A stretch of 64,000 nt of DNA from Kiloniella laminariae (GTDB taxonomy: Bacteria; Pseudomonadota; Alphaproteobacteria; Kiloniellales; Kiloniellaceae): positions 831,860 to 895,859 of the forward strand of contig NZ_JAPWGY010000002.1 of assembly GCF_027214005.1 (NCBI RefSeq). Reading direction: 5' to 3'. This document shows, piece after piece, positions 53,734 through 62,670 of this stretch. How positions within the stretch are numbered: the stretch's first letter is position 1; each line of letters starts with the position of its first letter. A program made the translations under genes and the position numbers. Under the pieces are notes generated by a model. The model did not search any database. It was not told where the DNA came from and was given only the letters and a program-made list of their open reading frames with translations.

Positions 53734-54591
53734 ATGCGTTTTGTTCTTTTCATCTTTGTACTTTGTCTGACTTCAGCAGGGCTTTCCCTTAAAAGCCGGA
53801 GTGCGCTTGCTTCGCAAATCACCGGGAACAGCGATGTTTGCGCAAGTATCATTTCCTCGGCAGAACAGCGTGAAACTATTCCCCTTCATCTTCTCCGTGC
53901 GATCTCTCTTGTCGAATCTGGAAAGTGGGACAAGGAAAAAGGGGCAAGAGTTGCCTGGCCCTGGACAGTCATGGCAGAAGGCAAAGGGAGATATCTACCT
54001 ACCAAACAGGCTGCTATTGCAGAAGTAGAAAAGCTAAAAGCCAAAGGTGTCCGCAACATTGATGTCGGTTGCATGCAGGTTAACCTGCATCACCATGCCA
54101 AGGCCTTTCCCTCACTCGAAGATGCTTTTGATCCCCACAAGAATGTCGCCTATGCCGCCCAATTCCTGACCCGGCTACGACAGGATTCACCTTCCTGGAC
54201 CGCCGCTGTCGGTCGATATCACTCTAACAACCAAAAATTCAGTACACCTTACCGCAAGAAAGTTCTGACCGCCTGGCGTGATGAAAAACATCGTCTGAAC
54301 AAGGAAGCCAGACGCCAGGAACTGGCCCAAAGAGTTGAAAACAAGGCCGATATTAAAAAAGCCCGCAATCCCGGTGGTATTGCAACATCCCACATCAAGT
54401 CAGAGACGACTGCCAGACTGGTCGACAAGGTGCCCTCGAGCATTCCGTCCAACAGTCCCCGCAAAACGGAGGTCGCGACTTCTTCCGCATCGATACCTGA
54501 AGCAACAAATACTTCCTCACACTCCTTGTCACGTTCTGGCCCTGCCAACAGATCCATTGCAACGCGGTTACTTATGGCTCCCAAAGGCTGA
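53734..54591 (+). CDS. Secreted lytic-transglycosylase-like (SLT domain) protein
   Basis: The 285-residue protein starts with a signal peptide (RFVLFIFVLCLTSAGLSL), then an SLT lysozyme-like domain from about residue 35 to 180: PLHLLRAISLVESGKW carries the probable catalytic Glu (ES), and VGCMQVNLHHHAKAFP and VAYAAQFLTRLRQD follow the family pattern. The last 90 residues are Lys/Arg- then Ser/Pro-rich and look disordered. GGAG seven bases before ATG 53734 supports the start. It probably cleaves peptidoglycan in the periplasm. Confidence 0.85.
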   Translation: MRFVLFIFVLCLTSAGLSLKSRSALASQITGNSDVCASIISSAEQRETIPLHLLRAISLVESGKWDKEKGARVAWPWTVMAEGKGRYLPTKQAAIAEVEKLKAKGVRNIDVGCMQVNLHHHAKAFPSLEDAFDPHKNVAYAAQFLTRLRQDSPSWTAAVGRYHSNNQKFSTPYRKKVLTAWRDEKHRLNKEARRQELAQRVENKADIKKARNPGGIATSHIKSETTARLVDKVPSSIPSNSPRKTEVATSSASIPEATNTSSHSLSRSGPANRSIATRLLMAPKG

Positions 54592-54739
54592 AGCCATCCT
54601 GGTTTTGTACAAAGAAAAAAGTAAAAATACATAAAGGCGACAGTTCTTGTTGCGAACAAGACACCAGTACAGATCTTGTCTTTCCTGTTCGATTCAGTCG
54701 ATTGACAAGCACATAAATTCTCAAGTACCTTTGGTTAAA

Positions 54740-54915
54740 TCGTGTGGTTCCCATCCGGGATGAAAAGGGAATTTGGTGCGATCCGTCAGGATTAATTCCA
54801 AAGCTGCCCCCGCAACTGTAAGTGGTTAGATACTGTCAGATAACCCACTGATCCTTCGCCAGGATTGGGAAGGGTGACAGATATTGATAAGCCACGAGCC
54901 AGGAGACCTGCCACG
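54740..54915 (+). promoter_or_regulatory. Cobalamin (adenosylcobalamin) riboswitch
   Basis: The conserved B12-box elements are all present in order: TTTGGTGCGATCC at about 54774, GCTGCCCCCGCAACTGTAAG near 54811, CCACTGATCC near 54845, GGGAAGGGTGA near 54867 and the terminal AGCCAGGAGACCTGCC at 54897-54912. The expression platform includes CCGG repeats around the ribosome site GGAGGGAGG (54950-54958) of the next gene, suggesting translational control, with repression when cobalamin is abundant. A TTGACA at 54702-54707 may be its promoter, but the -10 element is poor. Confidence 0.95.
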
Positions 54916-54965
54916 CTCATTTCAACTTACGACCCGGGCGGGGTGCACCGGAGGGAGGAATTGCC

Positions 54966-55307
54966 ATGGCAATTACGACTTCAGATTTCCAGTCTCATGA
55001 TACCGTTAACACGACCAGCCGCAGTGATGATCCCAAATTCATCATTCATCGCATGATTCTAAGCGACGAATTCAACCATACTCCTGCAGAACACGCCATT
55101 ATGGCCTGGCTGATCAGTCTGCCTTCAGAACTTGATCCAGCTCTTGCAGCCAAACGGCTGGTAAACAAATACGCAGACGACGAAGCCTGCTTTCGCGACG
55201 ATGCCGTCAAAACCCTCAATTTCCTGAGGCAAACAGCAGAGTTCCCGCATGCGCGTCTTTCTTTGTGTAGAAGTAATCACAGAAAGCGGCGACGGTATAA
55301 CGCCTGA
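54966..55307 (+). CDS. Unrecognised small protein downstream of the cobalamin riboswitch
   Basis: The 113-residue frame has an excellent ribosome site (GGAGGGAGG) set eight bases before its ATG and directly follows the riboswitch. I do not recognise a family. The N-terminal 20 residues are Ser/Thr/Asp-rich; the middle, about residues 28-90, looks like a soluble helical domain (FNHTPAEHAIMAWLISLP, then a DPALAAKRLVNKYADDE helix). The C-terminal CRSNHRKRRRYNA turns abruptly basic and could reflect a frameshift or truncation. No signal peptide or membrane helix is evident. It could be a small cobalamin-repressed protein, or a remnant of a longer gene. Confidence 0.55.
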   Translation: MAITTSDFQSHDTVNTTSRSDDPKFIIHRMILSDEFNHTPAEHAIMAWLISLPSELDPALAAKRLVNKYADDEACFRDDAVKTLNFLRQTAEFPHARLSLCRSNHRKRRRYNA

Positions 55308-55548
55308 ACATCACCAACAAGCGGGAGCAGTCTTTTTTCAGCCAAAGCATGAAAGACAACTGCTCCCGTTCTTACCATCTTTGAACAACAGGAAGACGGT
55401 GTTTCTGCTTCTTTTTGGGCGAGGTTCGACAAGGGGAAGAAAATCAAGATAGCTGTTGGGCATTTCTATATCTTTGGCTATACCGGAAGGTCTAACGATC
55501 TCTCGATGATGGATCGGTTCCAGTGACACTCTAGTCGAAGAGATCCTC

Positions 55549-56853
55549 TTGCCAGAACATTACAGGCGTATCTTACTGCTCACCACTCCCCTCATCCTCT
55601 CAAATCTGACCGTTCCCCTGCTTGGCGCTGTCGATACTGCGGTAATGGGGCATCTGCCTGACCCGGCCTACATAGGAGGGGTAGCGATTGGTGGAACCGT
55701 GTTCAGTTTCCTTTTCTGGGGTTTCGGCTTCCTTAAAATGGGGACTGTAGGATTTGCGGCCCAGGCTTTCGGAGCCGGGAACGTCGCAGAACAACGCGCC
55801 GTGTTTCTCCGTCCTCTTGTCCTGGCTCTCATCTTGGGTAGCTTGCTGGTTCTGCTTCAGGTTCCCTTGCTCAAACTCTGCATTGGCCTGCTTGACGGCA
55901 GTAAACAGGTTCAGGACCTGGCTCTGGAATACAGTTTGATCAGAATCTGGAGCGCTCCGGTTTCTCTGGCCAACTATGCGATTATCGGCTGGCTTCTAGG
56001 CAAGGGCGAACCCAAACTCACCTTTGTCCTTCAACTCGTCATCAACAGTGTTAACATCCTGCTGGATCTGGTTTTTGTCGTTGGATTAGGCTGGGGCGTA
56101 GAAGGAGTTGCCCTGGCCACCGTTATTGCCGAGGTCGTCGGCTTTGCCAGCGGCCTAGCCATCATTCTTTCACATCCCCTTTCTATCAGAAACAGACAGG
56201 ACTGGGCAGGAGTTCTGAACCCGGAAAAACTAAAGTCTCTTTTCAAAGTGAACAGGGATATTTTCATCCGTACACTCTGCCTGATCTTCGCCTTTGCCTA
56301 CTTCACCAGAATCAGTGCCAGTTTCGGCGATACAATTCTAGCTGCCAATGCTGTGCTCATTCATTTTCTGTATTTCGCTTCATATGGCCTGGATGGTTTC
56401 GCACATGCGGCCGAGATCACGACAGGGCAGGCAAAGGGCCAAAACAACAACATGGCCTTCCGCTCGGCAGTTAAGGCCAGTTCGCTTCTGGCCATTCTCT
56501 CCGCTGTGATTTTTGCCCTGATTTTTCTTATCTCTGGCCCTTATATCATCAATCTTTTCACGGATATTCCTGAAGTACGTGAGCAGTCCAGACACTATAT
56601 GATCTGGCTTGTCCTTATACCGATAGCAGGTGTGGGGGGATTCCAATTCGATGGTATTTTTATTGGCACGACACAAACGCGCGAACTGCGTAACGCCATG
56701 ATCCAGTCATTACTGATCTTTCTGGGCGCCATCACATTGCTGGTGCCCTTGTGGCAGAATAACGGGCTATGGCTTTCGATGTTGCTCTACATGTCGGCCA
56801 GAGGCCTTACCCTTTGGCGCTATTACCCCGGGTTGGCCAAATCAATCGGGTAA
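55549..56853 (+). CDS. MATE family exporter (DinF-like)
   Basis: The 434-residue membrane protein has twelve predicted helices in two halves and resembles the DinF branch of multidrug and toxin extrusion exporters: LLLTTPLILSNLTVPLLGAVDTAVMGHLPDPAYIGGVAIGG at the N-terminus, the GFGFLKMGTVGFAAQAFGAG loop near residue 62 and SYGLDGFAHAAEITTGQAKG near 280. The TTG start is the only in-frame candidate and has a weak ribosome site. It is 240 bases downstream of the riboswitch-controlled frame on the same strand and could share its control; a hairpin at about 55322-55370 lies between. The substrate is unknown. Confidence 0.88.
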   Translation: MPEHYRRILLLTTPLILSNLTVPLLGAVDTAVMGHLPDPAYIGGVAIGGTVFSFLFWGFGFLKMGTVGFAAQAFGAGNVAEQRAVFLRPLVLALILGSLLVLLQVPLLKLCIGLLDGSKQVQDLALEYSLIRIWSAPVSLANYAIIGWLLGKGEPKLTFVLQLVINSVNILLDLVFVVGLGWGVEGVALATVIAEVVGFASGLAIILSHPLSIRNRQDWAGVLNPEKLKSLFKVNRDIFIRTLCLIFAFAYFTRISASFGDTILAANAVLIHFLYFASYGLDGFAHAAEITTGQAKGQNNNMAFRSAVKASSLLAILSAVIFALIFLISGPYIINLFTDIPEVREQSRHYMIWLVLIPIAGVGGFQFDGIFIGTTQTRELRNAMIQSLLIFLGAITLLVPLWQNNGLWLSMLLYMSARGLTLWRYYPGLAKSIG

Positions 56854-56856
56854 TAC

Positions 56857-58413
56857 CTAGTCATCTGACTGCGGCAGAGAAACAACCAGGGAAAGACCTC
56901 CATCTCCCCGATTTTCAGCACGAACAAAACCACCAATAGCCTCGACATTTCGGCGAACAATCCACAGCCCGATGCCCATGTGGTTCCCCGGGTTGTCTTC
57001 CCCGTCGGCCATGGGTTTACGTTCGCGATAAGATACATAACGCTCAAAGATTCGCTCAAGCTCGCTGCCCGGAACTCCTGGTCCCCGGTCTCGAACAGCC
57101 AATTCAGCCGTTTTCTTTCCGTTCATCAACTCGACTGAAACGGTCGTTCCACGAGGTGAGGCTTCCAGGGCATTGTCGATAATGTTTTCGATAATGGTCT
57201 CCAGAACTTCCTCACCTGCAAGTACGGTTATTCCATGGTCGATTGCACTTTGCAGGATCAGTCCGCGGGCATTAAAACTCCCGCTATAAGCCTCAAGCAT
57301 ACGTAGCAACAAAGCGGAAAGATCAATTTTTTCCCGCGGAGGGTTCAGCAACTCTGCCGAAGTGTGTTCCAGCTGTCGCGCCGTGGACACAAGGTTCTCC
57401 AGCCGGTCGAGTGCTTCCTCCACCACCTGCAAAGCCCGGCGTCCCCGCTTGTTGTCCAGATCAACCGTGCGGTTGAGCGGTTCCAGTGCTTGCCGGATAA
57501 TTGCCAGGGGCGTTTTAAACGCATGTGCGTTGTCTTCTGCCGCCCGCCTGATGGAATCAGAGGATTCCTGCAGGGTTTGTGTCATCTTGTCAAACTCATG
57601 CGCAACAGGTTCGAGTTCAGGCACTCTGTTCTCAACAGAAAAACTGCTCTTCCCTGCCCGCCCCTCTCTGATTCCTCTGGCCAGATCGCGAAAACGGGTC
57701 AGGTCGCGCCATACGGTGAAAACGAGAAAGGTGAGGATCAAAGCCATACCCAGATAGATCCCGGCAGCGATCTGCACCTCCAGGGTTTTCCAATAGGGTT
57801 GGCCGATAGAAGAACCGAGAAAGGCTTCTGCTGACTGGGTCGCAATAACCACCCAACAACCTGCTTCGGTTTGAATAGCTGTCATCGAAGTAAGCAGCTC
57901 TTCAATTCCGCTGGGGCGTAGATGGCGCAAGGCCATGGGGCGCTCTATCAAACAGCTGGCTGTCAGGTTATCAAAAACCCCCTGCTCGATCAGTGTTTCC
58001 TTTTCCTTTCGGAGAGCATCCGTCGAAAGGCGAGGTTCAGAAGCGACAAAGAAGACTCCCTGGCTTCCCTGTTCCCCTATCGGTCGGAAGAGAATCTTGA
58101 TGCCGTTGTTCTTTGTCGCAAGACGCTGAATTTCTTCCGGCAATTCCAGTAGCGTGGAAGGTCCGGCACTCTCAAGCATCGGGCGCAGGCTTTCGGCCAT
58201 GAGCCGCCCCTGTTCACGCACAGCATTGAGAACGATGTGCTGACGATCCAGATCTGCCTGGCGAAATTCCTGATAGAGCAACGCTGGAACAGCAAAGAAC
58301 ACCAGCACCATAATCACAAACTTGGCAAAGAGCGAATGCACTGCCCGATTCAGGGGCGATCGCCTGACCTTGTATCCAGCTGCTGTTTGGCTCAATGCAC
58401 TCTTTGTGTTCAC
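56857..58413 (-). CDS. chvG: Sensor histidine kinase (ChvG-like)
   Basis: The 518-residue membrane kinase has two membrane helices (about 30-47 and 218-240) bounding a periplasmic sensor, a HAMP segment, the H-box NAHAFKTPLAIIRQALEPL with the phospho-histidine near residue 295, N-box ENIIDNALEASP, G1 DRGPGVP and G2 MGIGLWIV. With the ChvI-type regulator just upstream (15 bases) it forms a pair related to the ChvG-ChvI/BatS-type systems, which sense envelope or acid stress. The kinase call is certain; the ChvG assignment rests on the regulator. It converges with the MATE gene with a 3-base gap. Confidence 0.85.
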   Translation of the reverse strand: MNTKSALSQTAAGYKVRRSPLNRAVHSLFAKFVIMVLVFFAVPALLYQEFRQADLDRQHIVLNAVREQGRLMAESLRPMLESAGPSTLLELPEEIQRLATKNNGIKILFRPIGEQGSQGVFFVASEPRLSTDALRKEKETLIEQGVFDNLTASCLIERPMALRHLRPSGIEELLTSMTAIQTEAGCWVVIATQSAEAFLGSSIGQPYWKTLEVQIAAGIYLGMALILTFLVFTVWRDLTRFRDLARGIREGRAGKSSFSVENRVPELEPVAHEFDKMTQTLQESSDSIRRAAEDNAHAFKTPLAIIRQALEPLNRTVDLDNKRGRRALQVVEEALDRLENLVSTARQLEHTSAELLNPPREKIDLSALLLRMLEAYSGSFNARGLILQSAIDHGITVLAGEEVLETIIENIIDNALEASPRGTTVSVELMNGKKTAELAVRDRGPGVPGSELERIFERYVSYRERKPMADGEDNPGNHMGIGLWIVRRNVEAIGGFVRAENRGDGGLSLVVSLPQSDD

Positions 58414-58428
58414 GTTATCGCTGCCAGA

Positions 58429-59211
58429 CTATTCCGGTGTTCCGGTAGCCCCGGCAGGACGCCAGCGATACCCAAATCCGGGATAATTCTCGATCTGCTC
58501 AAAGCTGTCGTCGAGCTCTCGAAATTTCTTGCGGATACGTTTGATAAAAGAGCGAACGTTCGCTTTGTACCCATCAGAACCATATCCCGCGACAAAGTCC
58601 TTGCCGTGAACAAGGTCATATATCTGCCTGTAGCTGATATCATTTCCTTCATTACCAGCTAGAAAGCAGACAATGGCAAACTCGGTCAGGGTCAGATCAA
58701 GCTGCTCTCCTTTCCAATAGGCCCGTCTGATGTCTTCACGAATTTCAAGGCCACCGACCTTGGCGCTAGAAGGCGAATTCGGCAGAGAATCATCTTCATG
58801 CGTAGAAAGTATACCTTTCGTCCCTTCGGAAATCAGCCGAAGGCGCTGTAAAATAATCGGCAGTCGGCGTGACTTGTCTATAAAATCTACCGCGCCCCAT
58901 CGCAGGGCAGCCTCTTCATAGATTTCATCACTCAGCATGGTCAGAAAAATGACGGGATTATCCATGCGGGCTTCGCGCAAGCGACGCAACACAGCCAAGC
59001 CGTCCAGACCAGGCATCCGCCAGTCCAGAAGAATGGGGTCGAGAGAAGGCTCATTTAACAGAAAGCTCAAGACATCTGACCCATTGTCAAAGTCCACAAC
59101 ATCGAAGCCTTCTTCAGCCAGATTTAGCCCAAGCGACTCACGAAAAAGGTCATCATCATCGACCAAGATCACTCGTGGGCTGGCGATTTCTTTTACTGCA
59201 TTAGCCAACAT
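58429..59211 (-). CDS. chvI: Response regulator (ChvI-like, OmpR family)
   Basis: The 260-residue regulator has a receiver domain (acidic residues Asp18-Asp20, phospho-acceptor Asp63, Lys near 113) and a winged-helix DNA-binding domain with the ChvI hallmarks LDLTLTEFAIVCFLAGNEG, ISYRQIYDLVHGKDFVAGYG and RSFIKRIRKKFRELDDSFEQIENYPGFGYRW. In related bacteria ChvI controls envelope, exopolysaccharide and acid-response genes. It is the middle gene of a lipoprotein-regulator-kinase set. Confidence 0.88.
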   Translation of the reverse strand: MLANAVKEIASPRVILVDDDDLFRESLGLNLAEEGFDVVDFDNGSDVLSFLLNEPSLDPILLDWRMPGLDGLAVLRRLREARMDNPVIFLTMLSDEIYEEAALRWGAVDFIDKSRRLPIILQRLRLISEGTKGILSTHEDDSLPNSPSSAKVGGLEIREDIRRAYWKGEQLDLTLTEFAIVCFLAGNEGNDISYRQIYDLVHGKDFVAGYGSDGYKANVRSFIKRIRKKFRELDDSFEQIENYPGFGYRWRPAGATGTPE

Positions 59212-59256
59212 CGTTTTCTCCCGCGAATAAAAAACATCTCAATTTCATTGTCTGCG

Positions 59257-59997
59257 CTATCTCTGGTCCGGAATGACCAGTAAAGTACCATTTTTGTTCA
59301 AATGAGGCTGTCTTGCCTGTTTTCCATTACTTGCTGGCAACTCGCGCAACAGGGACGCCTTATTGACCAGCTGAAGGAAACAAGCCTGAATTTCTTCTGG
59401 CCCCAATGCGTTTGGCTTACTCGGTTCCCCGCCCCCGGATAGTGCCGGCACTTTCTGAGAAGCCGGCTCATCAGAGGAGGTCTCTTTCTGATCAAGTCTG
59501 GCGCCTTCATAGGTCAGCACTCTGTAATCCCCTGCCTGATCCAGCTTGGGATAGAAGAAAACCTGCAAGCTGCAGCTCTGTGTATCATATCCCCAGACCC
59601 GTGCAGGATACACGTCCCTGATCCACACCGGCTGCCCGAGTTCCTGTTTCACTTCAAGGAATGTCTTTCCCAATAGCAATTGCACATCAGCATCCCTCTC
59701 GCCTGTAAGATCCGTATTTTCTGTATGCAAACCAAGATTCGCAATTTGCGGCGGAAGGGCAGGAACAGTCGCCGGGCGCCATTTGGGTTTTGGATAGGGA
59801 AGATCGGGAACAGCTTCCGGCTCGAACGGCTGATTGCCTCGTGTGGCGATCTGGGACGCGGTCAAACTGGTTTGCGCCTCTGCCCCTGCCTCGGAACCAG
59901 AAGGATCGCGGCCAGACAACAAGGTGCTACAGCCTGCAAGCAACAACAGGAGCGCCGAAAGCCACAGAAATCGTAACGCCTCCCCCGGATTGCCCAT
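59257..59997 (-). CDS. Predicted lipoprotein upstream of chvI
   Basis: The roughly 246-residue protein has a lipoprotein signal (LWLSALLLLLAGC, lipidated Cys at residue 23), a Pro-rich linker, and a conserved-looking middle domain (about 105-160): VQLLLGKTFLEVKQELGQPVWIRDVYPARVWGYDTQSC, reminiscent of the SmpA/OmlA (BamE) fold, where a short helix precedes a hydrophobic strand. The Ser/Pro-rich C-terminus is probably disordered. It lies 45 bases before chvI and is probably co-transcribed. Starts at 60033 or 60030 add 11-12 residues and are possible. The function is unknown. Confidence 0.78.
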   Translation of the reverse strand: MGNPGEALRFLWLSALLLLLAGCSTLLSGRDPSGSEAGAEAQTSLTASQIATRGNQPFEPEAVPDLPYPKPKWRPATVPALPPQIANLGLHTENTDLTGERDADVQLLLGKTFLEVKQELGQPVWIRDVYPARVWGYDTQSCSLQVFFYPKLDQAGDYRVLTYEGARLDQKETSSDEPASQKVPALSGGGEPSKPNALGPEEIQACFLQLVNKASLLRELPASNGKQARQPHLNKNGTLLVIPDQR

Positions 59998-60258
59998 ACC
60001 TCGAAAATATCCCGCTATTAAGTGTCTCATCACGTGTGCACTGGTTATCCCATATCGACACGAGCCCCTCAGGGCTTGTGTTTATTTTGTGGCCGAAAGG
60101 CACATCAAACGGTCCTTAAGGTGGCAACAGCCCCTGCTCGGCAGATCCAGAGCCGGGTTCTCTTGCCTCTGTGAATATGACGAGTCAGCAGTCTTGAGAA
60201 AAAACAGGACCATAATAAGGCATTTTGCCCAGAAGACTGGAAAAAACCACTCAAAACA

Positions 60259-60284
60259 AAATCAGGAGCCTGAAGCTCCTGATT
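60259..60284 (-). terminator. Terminator of the epimerase gene
   Basis: AATCAGGAGC (60260-60269) pairs with GCTCCTGATT (60275-60284). On the minus strand it is followed by TTTGTTTTG, 22 bases after the epimerase stop codon. Confidence 0.8.
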
Positions 60285-60306
60285 CCAATCTCTTTTTTTG
60301 CTGGGC

Positions 60307-61290
60307 TTAAACCTTGTGATACTCACGATACCACTGAACAAACCTTGGCAAGCCTTCACGAATTTTCACCTTGGGTTCAAACCCCAGCTCCTTTTGCGAT
60401 ATATCAATATCCGCATAGGTCTCTTTGACATCACCGGGTTGCATTTCCCTGAAATTCTTGATGGCCTCTCGTCCGCAGGCCTCTTCGATCACCCCGATAT
60501 AATCCATCAGGGTCTCGGTATTGTTATTTCCCAGATTGTAGACCTTGTGGGGCCGGCCCGGTACCGGTGCGACAGGCACTCTGTCCAGAGCCGAAATGAC
60601 ACCACTTACGATATCATCAATATAGGTAAAATCCCTGCGCATCTCGCCATTATTGAATACATCAATCGGCTTTCCCTCAAGAATAGCCTTGGTGAAGAGG
60701 TAGGCCGCCATATCCGGACGCCCCCAGGGTCCATAGACCGTAAAGAACCGCAAACCGGTCATCGGCATCCGATAAAGATGTGCATAACAATCCGACATCA
60801 ACTCACAAGAACGCTTGGTCGCGGCATAAAGAGAAACCGGGTTATCAACAGGATCTTCAACAGAAAATGGCATCTTTGTATTGCCGCCATAAACCGAAGA
60901 CGAACTGGCATAGACAAGATGCTGGAAATTGGGAAGGCGTCGACAAGCCTCCATAACCACCAGATGTCCCATGGAGTTTGCTTCGATATAGGCAAAGGGA
61001 TTGGTCAGGGAATACCGAACACCGGCTTGAGCGGCAAGATGTACTGCGCCTGTAATATCAGGGTTTGCTTCACAAAGCGTAGGAAGAGCTTCCCGGTCAG
61101 AAATATCGAGTTTGTGAAAGCTGAAATCACTCTCACGATCTTCCAGACGCTTCAACCGGGCTTTCTTCAGATTTACATCATAATAGTCATTAAGGTTATC
61201 AACCCCGACCACGCGTTCACCCCGGTCCAGCAAGGCATGAATAAGCGTCGACCCAATAAATCCGGCAGCTCCAGTTACAAGTACAGCCAC
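60307..61290 (-). CDS. NAD-dependent sugar epimerase (UDP-glucuronate 4-epimerase-like)
   Basis: The 327-residue extended-SDR protein has the NAD motif VLVTGAAGFIGSTLIHALL near the start (TGAAGFIG at 6-13), AVHLAAQAGVRYSL near residue 84, YASSSSVYGGNTKMPF near 126 and the catalytic Tyr-Lys in LYAATKRSCELM near 153, plus GRPDMAAYLFTKAI. The GVDNLNDYYDVNLKKARLKRL segment is characteristic of the UDP-glucuronate 4-epimerase group, giving UDP-galacturonate for surface polysaccharide. It is divergent from a glycosyltransferase gene. Confidence 0.88.
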   Translation of the reverse strand: MAVLVTGAAGFIGSTLIHALLDRGERVVGVDNLNDYYDVNLKKARLKRLEDRESDFSFHKLDISDREALPTLCEANPDITGAVHLAAQAGVRYSLTNPFAYIEANSMGHLVVMEACRRLPNFQHLVYASSSSVYGGNTKMPFSVEDPVDNPVSLYAATKRSCELMSDCYAHLYRMPMTGLRFFTVYGPWGRPDMAAYLFTKAILEGKPIDVFNNGEMRRDFTYIDDIVSGVISALDRVPVAPVPGRPHKVYNLGNNNTETLMDYIGVIEEACGREAIKNFREMQPGDVKETYADIDISQKELGFEPKVKIREGLPRFVQWYREYHKV

Positions 61291-61532
61291 AAAATCGCTC
61301 CGTTTTTCCTGATTTCTTTGCCCAGATATACGTCTGTGATGGAATTATCGCAAGTCAAGAAACTATCGCCCTGGAGACATTGCAAGCGGGGGGATAAATC
61401 GTTATGGAGGGGGGAGAGAATGCGGAAAAAACAACTAACACGTTTTCGTCCTCGCCGGATGGCTATATGCTGTCCCAAATCCGGTGCGTCTCTTCCAAAA
61501 CAATAGCCAAGACACAACCCAGCAGGACCCGA

Positions 61533-62660
61533 ATGAAAATCTGCCAAATCTGCGCTGTAGACTTCTCCCTCTATCATATGCTCTTGCCCTTGATGAAAGG
61601 GATGAGAGAAGCCGGACACGATGTTGTGGGGGTCTGCAGCGAAGGACCGCTCGTCGAAAAGATCAGGGCAGAAGGTTTTCAGGTTGAGACCGTCGAGATC
61701 GAGCGCAGCATGAATCTCCTGTCTCATGCAAAATCTTTCCAGCAATTGACAGCCCTCTTCAAAAACGAGAAATTCGACCTTGTTCACGCCCATACACCAG
61801 TTGCCTCACTGATCGCACGTTTTGCCGCAAAAGCTGCCAGGGTCCCGAACATAGCCTATACGGCGCATGGCTTTTACTTCCATGACAACATGCCACCCCT
61901 GAAGCGCAACCTCTTCCTGAGCCTGGAGTGGCTTGCCGGACGTCAGACCAACGCCTTGATGACACAGGCACAAGAAGATGCTGAAACGGCAAAGCGATAC
62001 AATCTCTGCCCGAAGGGAACGATCACAGCCATTGGCAACGGTGTTGACACGACCCGTTTTTATCCTGCAACCCCGAAATCCTATCGAAAAGCCTTGCGCA
62101 CGGAATTTGGGGCACAAGAAGATGAAACAGTCATTCTGATGGTCGGGCGACTGGTCCGGGAGAAAGGCTATGTCGAACTAGTCCAGGCGATGCGCAAGGT
62201 TGATGCCACACTCTGGATTGTCGGAAGCCGTCTGGACAGCGATCATGCGTCAGACATCAACGAAGCTATTTCACTTGCAGAAACAGATCCCAAGCTCAAA
62301 AAACGCATCCGTTTCCTCGGCTACCGGACAGACGTAAACCAGATCATGCGGGCCTGTGATATTTTCACCCTTCCCTCGCACCGCGAAGGCATGCCACGCT
62401 CCATTATCGAGGCAATGATGACTGGCCTGCCCGTTGTCGCAACGGACATCCGGGGATCCCGCGAAGAAGTACTCGATGGGACGACCGGCATCCTGGTCCC
62501 TGTCCAGTCCCCTGACAAGCTTGCAGATGCACTATGCCGTCTGGTCAACAGCCCCAAACTTCGGGAGAATATGGGCAATGCCGGGCGCGAACGTGCCCTT
62601 GAGCTTTATGACGAGCAAAAGGTGATTGCTCGTCAGCTTGAAATTCTGCAGTTGGGGTAA
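61533..62660 (+). CDS. Glycosyltransferase family 4 protein
   Basis: The 375-residue enzyme has the GT-B fold: a Rossmann-like N-terminal half with FDLVHAHTPVASLIARFAAKAARVPNIAYTAHGFYFHD (about 85-125) and a C-terminal donor-binding half with LMVGRLVREKGYVELVQAM near 205 and EGMPRSIIEAMMTGLPVVATDIRGSREEV near 285, the E-x7-E region binding the nucleotide sugar. The start at 61533 follows CAGGAC; the frame is open to 61404. It is followed by waaA after 10 bases. The sugar and acceptor are not predictable. Confidence 0.9.
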   Translation: MKICQICAVDFSLYHMLLPLMKGMREAGHDVVGVCSEGPLVEKIRAEGFQVETVEIERSMNLLSHAKSFQQLTALFKNEKFDLVHAHTPVASLIARFAAKAARVPNIAYTAHGFYFHDNMPPLKRNLFLSLEWLAGRQTNALMTQAQEDAETAKRYNLCPKGTITAIGNGVDTTRFYPATPKSYRKALRTEFGAQEDETVILMVGRLVREKGYVELVQAMRKVDATLWIVGSRLDSDHASDINEAISLAETDPKLKKRIRFLGYRTDVNQIMRACDIFTLPSHREGMPRSIIEAMMTGLPVVATDIRGSREEVLDGTTGILVPVQSPDKLADALCRLVNSPKLRENMGNAGRERALELYDEQKVIARQLEILQLG

Positions 62661-62670
62661 AAACGTCTCG

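Noticed and set aside
54702-54731. TTGACA with a TACCTT -10 as riboswitch promoter
   Set aside because: The -10 matches only three of six bases; mentioned in the riboswitch entry but not annotated separately.
54865-55056. 63-codon frame overlapping the riboswitch
   Set aside because: It runs through the riboswitch and is out of frame with the gene that has the strong ribosome site.
55249-55452. 67-codon frame after the riboswitch-controlled gene
   Set aside because: No ribosome site, it crosses an inverted repeat and ends in a low-complexity basic tail; it might be a frameshifted continuation, but there is no evidence.
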